In this document: positions 44,214-52,014 of the stretch, in pieces
How positions within the stretch are numbered: the first letter of the stretch is position 1
Layout of the letters: each line of letters opens with the position of its first letter
Assembly: GCF_002803065.1 (NCBI RefSeq)
Contig: NZ_NNBL01000001.1
Location: forward strand, 222,734-286,733
DNA length: 64,000 nt
Reading direction: 5' to 3'
Source of the DNA: Streptomyces sp. CB01635
GTDB lineage: Bacteria; Actinomycetota; Actinomycetes; Streptomycetales; Streptomycetaceae
Notes under the pieces: generated by a model
Databases searched by the model: none
Told to the model about the DNA's origin: nothing
Seen by the model: only the letters and a program-made list of their open reading frames with translations
Translations under genes and position numbers: made by a program

Positions 44214-46961
44214 GTGTTCGATCCCGTCTACGACGTCGCCGTCGTCGTCCCCATCTTCAATGTGGAGAGATATCTCCAGGAGTGCCTGGACTCGCTGGCG
44301 CGCCAGACGATGTTCGACCGCTGCCAGGTGATTCTCGTCGACAACGGCAGCAGCGACAGCTCGCCCGCCATCGCCGCGGGATTCGCCGCTCGGCACCAGA
44401 ACGTATGGGCTTTCGTCCACCCCACGGGGAAGGCCGGCGGCGCCCGTAACGCGGGAATGGACCTGGTCAGTTCCCGCTACATCACGTTCTGCGACTCAGA
44501 CGACGTACTGCCCGAGGACGCCCTCGAAGTCATGTGGCGGACCGCCGTGAAGGAGCGCGTGCCGCTCACCATCGGGCGCATGGAGACGTTCCCGGAGCCG
44601 ACCAACTGGCCCTGGCTCCGCTACTTCGGGACGAATGTTCAAGTACATCCCGGAATCGAGAACATTCCTGAGATGATTCACGGCGGAAGCGCCTGCCACA
44701 AGCTTTTCGACGTCGAGTTCATCCGCGCGAACAACATCCGGTTCCGCGAAGGCGTGCATTTCGAGGACGCGTTCTTCTCGGTTCCCGCCATGCTCCTCGC
44801 GGACCGCATCGCGATGGTGCCCAGCACGGTCTACCAGTACCGCAAGCGCGCCGCCGAGGACTCCACGATGGACAAGCTGTGGGAGCGCAAGGCGAACTAC
44901 TGGGACCACCTCCTGCTGGAGGAGTACCTGATGACGCTCCGCCCCCGCCTCTCCGGCCACCGGCAGGAAGTCCTCAACCGGTTCCTGGTGCGCAGCTACC
45001 AGGGCTTCGCACTGCGTGCCCCGCAGGCCATGGACGAGCAGGAGCTTTTCCAGCTCTTCACCCGGGCCCGCGCCGTCTACACACAGCTCACGCCCGACGC
45101 GGTCATGGCGTCCACCCATGACACCCGCCACCGCGTTCCGTTCCTCGCGATGTACATGAACTGGTTCGAGCTCTTCGCGCGGCCGGAGCACGCGATCACC
45201 GGTGTGTACGGGCGGGCGGGTGACCTCTACCTCGATCTCTCGGTCCCGAGCGCGCTGCTCCCGCTGACCAAGGTCTCCTCCACCAGCGTGCACGTGGAAC
45301 GTGTCCAGGAGGACCCCGAGTCCGACGGGATCGTCGTGGCCGGCCGCTTCGTGCTCAACGGACTGCCGATGAACCGGCCCATGCGCAACCCCATGCAGCT
45401 GTGGCCGGAGACGAGCGGCCAGATGGTGACCGCGCGGCAGGTGTGGCGCAGCGACCTCAAGGCGACCCGTGACGATCTCGAATGGGGCGGATTCGAGGCG
45501 GTGGTCCCCGTACGGGCCATCAAGGACGGCGAGTTCCCGCTGAAGCTGGTGTTCTGCACCTCCGGCCGCGACGTCTCACGCACGTGCATGACCACCACCG
45601 CGATGCTGCGCAGCGCCCGAGGCATGAACGTCGGGGGCCGCTGGGTCCTGCCGATGTCGAAGGGCAAGGACAACGCCGTTCTGCTCGTCCGGGAGGTGCA
45701 GGGCAAGGGAAGGGGAGCTGACAAGGACTGGGAGGAGTTCCTCCAGGGCATGGACGAGGACCAGAAGAAGCGCAAGGCGCCCTTCTGGCGGGCCCGCGCC
45801 ATCCGGCGCGCCACGCTCAGGTTCTTCCGCCGCAAGGAGATCTGGCTGATCGCCGAGCGCAAGGACACCGCGCAGGACAACAGCCTGCACCTGTTCAGAT
45901 ACCTGCGCACGCACGAGCGCCGCCGCAAGGCGTACTACATCATCGACAAGGACAGCGCGGACCGGGCCAAGCTGAAGCGCCTGGGGAACGTGGTGGCCCA
46001 CAGCTCGTGGAAGCACAAGCTGCTGATGCTGCACGCGTCGCTGCTGATCAACGCCTATGACATCGACTCGTACATGCTCCCCGACGGCTGGGACCGCGGG
46101 CAGTACCTCAAGCACCTCAACTGGCGCGTGGGCGCCAAGCGGGTCTTCCTCCAGCACGGGGTCACCGACGAGGACGGCAGCAAGGCCCTGCACCGCAACC
46201 GGACCGGTGTGGACCTGGTGTTCGCCACCAGCGACCGGGAAGCCCAGTACTTCTCCGAGCACATGCACTACGGCGAACAGGCCAAGGCGCTCGGCTTCCC
46301 GCGCTTCGACGCGCTCCAGCCGGACCGCGGCGGCCGCCGCATCCTCCTGATGCCCACCTGGCGCAAGTACCTGACGATCCCCTCCTATCTCCAGCAGGAG
46401 GGTGCCGACCAGGACGCCGTCAACGAGATCTTCCGCGAGTCGGCCTACCGGGACTTCGTCGTACGGCTCCTGCGCGACCCGAAGCTCATGGAGGCGCTGG
46501 AGTACTACGACTACACACTCGACTTCCTGCCGCACTACGAGATGCGGAACATGATCGACGGAGTCGTGCCGGACCACCCCCGGGTGCAGCGCCTGGACCA
46601 GACGAAGGTCAGCGTGCAGACGGCCCTGCGCCAGTGCGACCTGTTCATCACGGACTGGTCCTCGGTCCACTTCGACATGGCCTACCTCGGCACACCGCTC
46701 GTCTACGCCCGGTTCGACCCGGACGAGTACTGGGCGAAGCACGCCAGGAAGGGCTACTTCGAGGCGGAGCACGACGGATTCGGGCCCGTGTGCGGCAACG
46801 TCGACGAGGTGGTGACCGAAGTGATCCGCTACCTCGGCAACGGGTGTGCGCGCGAGCCGGAGTACGACCGCAGGGCGCGGGCGTTCTTCGCCTTCGAGGA
46901 CCGCGACAACTGCGCCCGCGCGACGGCCGCGATCGCGGAGCTCGCGGCGTCGGACCGGTAA
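44214..46961 (+). CDS. GT2 glycosyltransferase fused to TagF/TagB-type glycerophosphotransferase
   Basis: A 915-residue paralogue of the protein at 39925, with the same order: GT-A domain (VAVVVPIFNVERYLQECLDS, DNGSSDSS, FCDSDDVLP), central beta-rich region, then TagF-type domain (VFLQHGVTDEDGSKALHRNR, MPTWRKYLTIPSY, DLFITDWSSVHFDMAYLGTP). The two copies differ most in the central region and in a charged linker (about residues 500-530, KDWEEFLQGMDEDQKKRKAP) seen only here. GTG start six bases after GGAG. Two such polymerases in a row suggest separate primer and elongation roles, as TagB/TagF do, or a repeating unit with two glycosyl residues. Confidence 0.9.
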   Translation: MFDPVYDVAVVVPIFNVERYLQECLDSLARQTMFDRCQVILVDNGSSDSSPAIAAGFAARHQNVWAFVHPTGKAGGARNAGMDLVSSRYITFCDSDDVLPEDALEVMWRTAVKERVPLTIGRMETFPEPTNWPWLRYFGTNVQVHPGIENIPEMIHGGSACHKLFDVEFIRANNIRFREGVHFEDAFFSVPAMLLADRIAMVPSTVYQYRKRAAEDSTMDKLWERKANYWDHLLLEEYLMTLRPRLSGHRQEVLNRFLVRSYQGFALRAPQAMDEQELFQLFTRARAVYTQLTPDAVMASTHDTRHRVPFLAMYMNWFELFARPEHAITGVYGRAGDLYLDLSVPSALLPLTKVSSTSVHVERVQEDPESDGIVVAGRFVLNGLPMNRPMRNPMQLWPETSGQMVTARQVWRSDLKATRDDLEWGGFEAVVPVRAIKDGEFPLKLVFCTSGRDVSRTCMTTTAMLRSARGMNVGGRWVLPMSKGKDNAVLLVREVQGKGRGADKDWEEFLQGMDEDQKKRKAPFWRARAIRRATLRFFRRKEIWLIAERKDTAQDNSLHLFRYLRTHERRRKAYYIIDKDSADRAKLKRLGNVVAHSSWKHKLLMLHASLLINAYDIDSYMLPDGWDRGQYLKHLNWRVGAKRVFLQHGVTDEDGSKALHRNRTGVDLVFATSDREAQYFSEHMHYGEQAKALGFPRFDALQPDRGGRRILLMPTWRKYLTIPSYLQQEGADQDAVNEIFRESAYRDFVVRLLRDPKLMEALEYYDYTLDFLPHYEMRNMIDGVVPDHPRVQRLDQTKVSVQTALRQCDLFITDWSSVHFDMAYLGTPLVYARFDPDEYWAKHARKGYFEAEHDGFGPVCGNVDEVVTEVIRYLGNGCAREPEYDRRARAFFAFEDRDNCARATAAIAELAASDR

Positions 46962-46969
46962 GGCGTGTT

Positions 46970-46996
46970 GCGGCCCGCGTGCCTCACGCGGGCCGC
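46970..46996. terminator. Terminator between convergent genes
   Basis: A perfect 12-bp stem (46970-46981 with 46985-46996) and a 3-base loop start 9 bp after the GT2-TagF stop and extend over the last codons of the convergent NYN gene. Confidence 0.7.
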
Positions 46997-47334
46997 ACCG
47001 TCCGCGGCCCCGCACACGTCGCGCCCGACTCACCCACGCGGCGGCGCAGTTCACGGTCGGCGGTCACCACGGTGCACGGCCTTCCGGCGGCGGCGACCAG
47101 CTCCACGATGTGGTCGTCCCCGCTCCCTGTCGCCGACTCGACCCGTACACCGGGTACCGACTCCACGCCGCGTGCCGCGCCCTCCACGACGAGCACGATG
47201 TCGACGCCCTCGCGCTCGGCGTACGTCACCAGGCTGTCCCGCAGGCGTTCGGCCGCGCCCCGTCGGTCGCGCCACCAGCCGTCGGGGACCGAACCGACGA
47301 CATTGGCGCCGTCGACGATCAGGAGCATGGTCAT
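46984..47334 (-). CDS. Small NYN/PIN-like domain protein (YacP-type)
   Basis: A 116-residue protein with LLIVDGANVVGSVPDGWWRD at the N-terminus and VVTADRELRRRV near the C-terminus, the acidic-pocket pattern of NYN/YacP-type RNA nucleases. The frame is open upstream, but the ATG at 47334 overlaps the stop of the preceding gene by 4 bp, so translational coupling picks this start. Its role is unknown; association with a membrane-anchored neighbour gives no clear clue. Confidence 0.75.
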   Translation of the reverse strand: MTMLLIVDGANVVGSVPDGWWRDRRGAAERLRDSLVTYAEREGVDIVLVVEGAARGVESVPGVRVESATGSGDDHIVELVAAAGRPCTVVTADRELRRRVGESGATCAGPRTVRPA

Positions 47335-48305
47335 GAGGTCCCGCCCTTCTCCCACGCGGCGGTGACCCGCCGCATCGCCTCCACGGCGCGCCCCGTACGA
47401 GGGGCGTCCGTACGCAGCGCGTTGGCGAACTCGACGTGCAGGAACGGCACATGCTCGGCGGCCGCCTTCGCGCCCTGCACATTGGTGTGCCCCTCGAGCG
47501 GACAGGAGCGTACCCAGGCACGGCACACGTCGAAGTCGCGCGCACGCAGTTCGTCGGCGAGCAGCCGGCCATCCGCGCGGCCCTCCCGGCCCCGCCCCGT
47601 CGACGCGATCACGTCGCGGCCGGGCGCCGAGTCGTCGGCGAAGCCATGGATCTGGAGTCCGGGGAGTCCGCGCTCCGCGAGCTCGTCGCAGAACGCGTCG
47701 AAAACGCTGTCCCTGCGGTGCGCGACGTCCGCCGCGTCACCCGTGCCGGCTTTGCGATGTGCACCAGCAATTACGAGGACGCCGCCCTGGCCGCCGCGCA
47801 GGACGCCCACCGCGAGCCGCTCGGTGTTGCGGTCGGCGACCGGGTGCGGGACCTGCACGGACCAGCGTGCGGGGGAGCCGGTCTCCACGTACACGCGCCC
47901 CCAGCCGCGAGGCGCGCGGCCCTGCTCGGTGCGGTCGGCGATCTCCGCGTACCGCCGCCCGGTGGAGCTGTCCGTGACGTTGTCGAGCGAGAGGTCGATT
48001 TCGGACAGGCGCTCCCTTGCCTGGTCCGCCTGGCCGGCGAGCAGCAGCCGGAGACCGCTCGCGGCCGTGTGCCGCTCATTGCGTGTCGGGGACCGGTAGC
48101 CGGTTGAGGGGGTGAAGCGCGCGGTGTAGTCCGTGACCCGGGTCAGCAGGTCGACGCCCGTCCGGCCGCCGGTCCCTGCGCCGGGAGCGCGGCTGGCCGC
48201 CGGCTCTTTCCGGTGCGTGATCCCGGCCACGAGCGCGGTCGCAACGACCGCTGCGATCAGCAGCATTGTTGCAATCGTTACCGTCTTCGTCCTGTTCGTC
48301 CTCAT
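47331..48305 (-). CDS. Membrane-anchored protein of unknown function, possible hydrolase
   Basis: A 324-residue protein with one N-terminal helix (IATMLLIAAVVATALVAG), so it is probably an extracytoplasmic, signal-anchored protein. I do not recognise the family. Conserved-looking His/Glu/Asp clusters occur in VPHPVADRNTERLAVG, VLVIAGAHRKAG, LQIHGFADD and FLHVEFANALR, which recalls metal-dependent amidohydrolases such as N-formylglutamate or poly-gamma-glutamate hydrolases. Given the poly-glutamate genes transcribed divergently from it, a polymer-trimming role is possible but unproven. No Shine-Dalgarno is seen before the ATG; a leaderless transcript from the promoter at 48311-48320 is likely. 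Confidence 0.6.
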   Translation of the reverse strand: MRTNRTKTVTIATMLLIAAVVATALVAGITHRKEPAASRAPGAGTGGRTGVDLLTRVTDYTARFTPSTGYRSPTRNERHTAASGLRLLLAGQADQARERLSEIDLSLDNVTDSSTGRRYAEIADRTEQGRAPRGWGRVYVETGSPARWSVQVPHPVADRNTERLAVGVLRGGQGGVLVIAGAHRKAGTGDAADVAHRRDSVFDAFCDELAERGLPGLQIHGFADDSAPGRDVIASTGRGREGRADGRLLADELRARDFDVCRAWVRSCPLEGHTNVQGAKAAAEHVPFLHVEFANALRTDAPRTGRAVEAMRRVTAAWEKGGTS

Positions 48306-48310
48306 GCTTG

Positions 48311-48320
48311 TATAAAGATA
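48311..48320. promoter_or_regulatory. Overlapping divergent -10 elements, likely leaderless transcripts
   Basis: TATAAAGATA lies between ATG 48305 (minus) and GTG 48326 (plus), which are only 20 bp apart. It reads as a -10 box on both strands, with spacing to each start codon that would put transcription starts at or near the first base of each gene. Neither gene has a ribosome site. Confidence 0.45.
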
Positions 48321-48325
48321 GCCCG

Positions 48326-49543
48326 GTGAATAGACGCCCCTCCCGCCGGTCGTGGTCCGGCATAGCCCTGTCCGCGCTGCTCGCGGGAACCGCGGCCTGC
48401 GGCCCCTTCGGCTCGGACGACGGCAAGGCGGCCGCGGACGGCCCCTCGTTCACCGTCGCGGCGGCCGGAGACATCCTCATCCACCCGCAGCTCACCGAAC
48501 AGGCGCGCAAGGACGCCAAGGTGACCGGCCGGGGCGAGAAGGGCCTCGACTTCGACCCGATGCTGGCCGGGGTCAAGCCCGTCATCAGCAAGGCCGACCT
48601 GGCCATCTGCCACTTCGAACCGGTCGCCGGCAAGCCCGAGGGCCCCTTCGAGAGCTACCCCGCGTTCCTGGTGCCGCCGCAGATCGCCACCACCATCAAG
48701 CACGTCGGTTACGACACCTGCTCCAGCGCCTCCAACCACACCCTCGACCATGGCGTCGCCGGTGTGCAGAACACGCTGAACGTCCTCGACCGGGCGGGCC
48801 TGAAGCACACCGGGTCGGCACGCAGCGCCGCCGAGGCGGCCAAGCCGCTCATCATGGAAGTCAAGGGCGTCAAGGTCGCCCAGCTCTCGTACGCCTTCGG
48901 GTTCAACGGCAACGAGATTCCGGCGGACAAGCCCTGGCTGGTCAACCAGATCGACTTCAGGAACATCGCCGCGGCCGAGAAGCGGGCCCGCGCCGCGGGC
49001 GCCGACGTGGTGATCCTCAGCATCCACTGGGGCCGCGAGAACCAGCCGAACCCCAGCCGCTCCCAGCTCCAGCTGGGCCGCAAGCTGGCGCGCGAGACCG
49101 GCATCGACCTGATCATCGGCCACCACGCGCACGTGGTGCAGCCCATGGAGAAGGTCGACGGCACCTGGATCGCCTACGGGCTCGGCAACCAGATCGCCCG
49201 CCACGACGTGCCGACCGGCCTCACCGAGGAGGGCGTCATCGGCTGGTTCGAATTCACCAAGAGGGCCGGGAAGTGGGACGTACAGGCGAAGTACGTGCCG
49301 ACGTTCACGCAGATCCCGCCGGACCCGGACGAGTCGGGCAATCTCCCCAAGGGTGCGGTCGAGAACCACCGGCTCGTGGACATCGCGGCGGCCCTGCGGG
49401 ACGGCCGGGGTGACGGTGACACGAAGCTGAGCGAGCAGCAGCGCGCCCGCTACCGCCTGGCCTTCGAGCGCACGGAGGGCACGATGCTCAACCGCGGCGC
49501 GGCCAAGGACGGACTCGCCCCGCTGGAGCCGCTGCCCGAGTAG
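48326..49543 (+). CDS. pgsA: CapA/PgsA family poly-gamma-glutamate synthesis lipoprotein
   Basis: A 405-residue exported protein. The signal peptide ends in a lipobox-like GTAAC (Cys25), so it is probably a membrane-anchored lipoprotein. The PGA_cap metallophosphatase-like fold is shown by VAAAGDILIHPQL, DLAICHFEPVAG, SNHTLDHGVAG, LSIHWGRENQPNPS and GHHAHVVQPMEKVDGTWIAY. In Bacillus, CapA/PgsA acts with CapB and CapC to export or anchor poly-gamma-glutamate. PgsB, PgsC and a peptidase follow after one inserted membrane protein. GTG start without a Shine-Dalgarno; see the shared promoter. The symbol is by family, not proven orthology. Confidence 0.88.
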   Translation: MNRRPSRRSWSGIALSALLAGTAACGPFGSDDGKAAADGPSFTVAAAGDILIHPQLTEQARKDAKVTGRGEKGLDFDPMLAGVKPVISKADLAICHFEPVAGKPEGPFESYPAFLVPPQIATTIKHVGYDTCSSASNHTLDHGVAGVQNTLNVLDRAGLKHTGSARSAAEAAKPLIMEVKGVKVAQLSYAFGFNGNEIPADKPWLVNQIDFRNIAAAEKRARAAGADVVILSIHWGRENQPNPSRSQLQLGRKLARETGIDLIIGHHAHVVQPMEKVDGTWIAYGLGNQIARHDVPTGLTEEGVIGWFEFTKRAGKWDVQAKYVPTFTQIPPDPDESGNLPKGAVENHRLVDIAAALRDGRGDGDTKLSEQQRARYRLAFERTEGTMLNRGAAKDGLAPLEPLPE

Positions 49544-49722
49544 GACCTCGGCAAAGCGACGCTTGTCACCTTTTTCCTCACCAGTACAACCCTTTGACTT
49601 CGATGTGGGTCAGATGTTTCCGGATCGCACTCCTGTGCGTTCCGGTGCGCGCAACCCCCACGGCCGCGGAGCGACTTTCGCGTGTCCGGACGCGCCCCCA
49701 CGTTCCAGAGAGGAGCCCTCCG

Positions 49723-52008
49723 TTGGCCGCTTCGCGCCAGAAGCGGCGGCACAAGGTCCGCCGACGGGCCGACATGTCCCTGCTGGGCGGCATACGTCCG
49801 CCCATCGCAGTGCTGTCGGTTCTGCTCCTCGCCCTCGCGGGCATCACCGCCCTCACCCTCGGCCGCGTCGGTCACGACCGCGTACCGGAAGCCGTCCGCA
49901 CCTCGCAGCAGCACTTCGCCGAGGACGGGGCCATCGGCCTGCGCGCCTCCGTCGACGAGGGCGTCACCGACCTCACCAGGACGGCCGCGCTGTTCAGCGC
50001 CGGCGATCCGGTGTCGGCCGACGCCGTCCTCGACAAGATCGGCAACGTCTACCAGAAGTGGATGGGCACCGCCGTCGTCGAGATCAAGTCCGGCAAACTC
50101 CTCGCCGCTCGCGGCGAGAACGTGCCGCTGACCGCGATCGACCGCGCCAAGCTCTCCGACGACAACGGCCTCGCCCCGCGCATGGTGCGCCTCCAGAACG
50201 GCGAGACGCGCCTGCTCACCTTCGCGCTCCTGAACTGGAAGGGTCAGCCGCAGCAGCTGCTCGTCGCCTCCAACAGTCTGAAGTTCCCCGGCATCAGCCT
50301 CGGCGAGTTCCGCTCCATCGCCGTCATCGACCAGGCCGGCACGATCCTCAGCAGCGACGGCATCCCCGAGCCCGAGCAGGTGCTCACCGACCTTCAGCGC
50401 GCCGAGGTCAAAGAGTCCAACCGGCAGCTGAAGGCCTTCGCGAAGAGCGCCGCCGGCAAGGCGGAACAGCACCCCATCAAGTCCAAGGAGCCCGGCTCCG
50501 GCGGCTTCCTCGGCGTCAGCGGCAGCCTCAGCGGCGACCGCTACATGGGCGAGCGGTCCGTCGCCGGCTACGCCGCGCTCGCATCGCCGCAGCCCGGCGA
50601 GCCCACGGTCGCCACCGGCCTCGGCCTGACCGTCGTCGCCATGGTCAAGGTCGCCGAGGACCCGGCGGTCACCGCCAGCCCGATGTTCGGCCTGGCGGCC
50701 GCGGCCGCCCTGCTGCTCATCGGCGGCCTCACCGTCACGCTGCTGCTCGGCACCGTGCAACGGCCACTGATCAGGCTGTTCCTGGAGAGCCGCCGCATCA
50801 CCCGCGGCGACCTCGCCCGGCCCGTCGCCGTGCCCCGGCGCGGCGAGGCCGCCAGGATCGGCGCGGCCCTGGAGCGCCTGCGCCGCCAGCTGCTCGGCGA
50901 ACTCCCGCAGCCCGCTGCGCCTGCCCGCCGCCGCTTCGGCGCCCGCTCGCTCCTCGCGGTCGCCGGGGTCCTGCTGCTCGTCTGGTCGGGCCCCCTGCTG
51001 CTCATGCTCAACCGCGCCGGCGACACCGTCGTCGTACCCCAGCAGATGGTCAACGACCAGCGCGAACGCACCGACACCCTGTCCGACCGGGTGCGCCGCG
51101 CGCTCAACGAGGGGCACGCCGACCTGATGTCGGTCGCCTCCCTCATCGGCGACCGCACCAAGCCCTCGCAGATGACCGAGGTGCTCGAAGCCACCATGAA
51201 CGAACACGAGCGCTACGAGTCCCTCTATGTACTCGACGCCCAGGGCAACGTCCTCGCCAGGTCCGGGCACGGCCCGCACAACGAGAAGGGCGAAGGTCCC
51301 TCGGCGCAGCCCATCCGCGTCCTGGACGACCAGGGCAAGAAGCCGGTCATCGTGGGCACCGCCGAACTGCCCGGCCGCCAGGGTGCCGCCGTGGTCGGCG
51401 AGTTCCGTATCGACTTCCTCAACTCACTGCTCAAGCGCCCCGGGCTCGGCGACGTCCGGGTCGTCGACGCCGAGCGGCGCGTCATCGGCGGCAACACCGG
51501 CTATCTCGCCTTCCACAAGCTGCCCGGCAACCGCCTCGACGAGCTCGCCGACGGCACCAACCAGAAGGTCGGCATGAGCCCGCGCCCCAGCGGGGTCCTG
51601 TTCCGTGACGGCGGCGACATCCAGATCGCCGCGGCCGCCCCCTTCGTCGGCGGCGGCGCGGCCAAGTCGCTCGGCTGGACCGTCGTCAGCTGGCAGCCCG
51701 CATCGAGCCTCGCCATCCCCGAGTACAGCCTCCAGAACCGCACGGTCCTGGCCGGTCTGCTCGGGATCACCGCGGCGGCCGCCTGCCTGGGCTGGCTGCA
51801 CATCGTCGTCGTACGGCCCCTGCGCGACCTGGCCCGGCAGGCCGAGTCGCTCGCGGACGGTGACCGCAAGACCGTCCTGTTCCCACGCCACCACGACGAG
51901 GTCGGCGCCGTCGCCCGCAGCCTGGAGCTGATCAGGCAGCAGGTCCAGAGCCAGCAGCGCAAACGCGACGGCGGTGCCCGCACGCCCGCCGGAGCCGGAA
52001 GGAACTAG
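49723..52008 (+). CDS. Double-HAMP membrane sensor-like protein without an output domain
   Basis: A 761-residue integral membrane protein. The layout is TM1 (about 28-46), extracellular sensor, TM2 (321-343), HAMP1 (344-392, RPLIRLFLESRRITRGDLAR), TM3 (408-428), a second extracellular domain (about 430-665), TM4 (about 670-692) and HAMP2 (VVRPLRDLARQAESLADGD). The chain then ends after a short basic tail, so there is no kinase, cyclase or methyl-accepting domain. The TTG start lies seven bases after GGAG; the open frame upstream lacks such a site. It ends 6 bp before pgsB, in an operon with poly-gamma-glutamate-type genes, so it may regulate or scaffold that synthase. Function is inferred only from context. 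Confidence 0.75.
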   Translation: MAASRQKRRHKVRRRADMSLLGGIRPPIAVLSVLLLALAGITALTLGRVGHDRVPEAVRTSQQHFAEDGAIGLRASVDEGVTDLTRTAALFSAGDPVSADAVLDKIGNVYQKWMGTAVVEIKSGKLLAARGENVPLTAIDRAKLSDDNGLAPRMVRLQNGETRLLTFALLNWKGQPQQLLVASNSLKFPGISLGEFRSIAVIDQAGTILSSDGIPEPEQVLTDLQRAEVKESNRQLKAFAKSAAGKAEQHPIKSKEPGSGGFLGVSGSLSGDRYMGERSVAGYAALASPQPGEPTVATGLGLTVVAMVKVAEDPAVTASPMFGLAAAAALLLIGGLTVTLLLGTVQRPLIRLFLESRRITRGDLARPVAVPRRGEAARIGAALERLRRQLLGELPQPAAPARRRFGARSLLAVAGVLLLVWSGPLLLMLNRAGDTVVVPQQMVNDQRERTDTLSDRVRRALNEGHADLMSVASLIGDRTKPSQMTEVLEATMNEHERYESLYVLDAQGNVLARSGHGPHNEKGEGPSAQPIRVLDDQGKKPVIVGTAELPGRQGAAVVGEFRIDFLNSLLKRPGLGDVRVVDAERRVIGGNTGYLAFHKLPGNRLDELADGTNQKVGMSPRPSGVLFRDGGDIQIAAAAPFVGGGAAKSLGWTVVSWQPASSLAIPEYSLQNRTVLAGLLGITAAAACLGWLHIVVVRPLRDLARQAESLADGDRKTVLFPRHHDEVGAVARSLELIRQQVQSQQRKRDGGARTPAGAGRN

Positions 52009-52014
52009 AACCCC

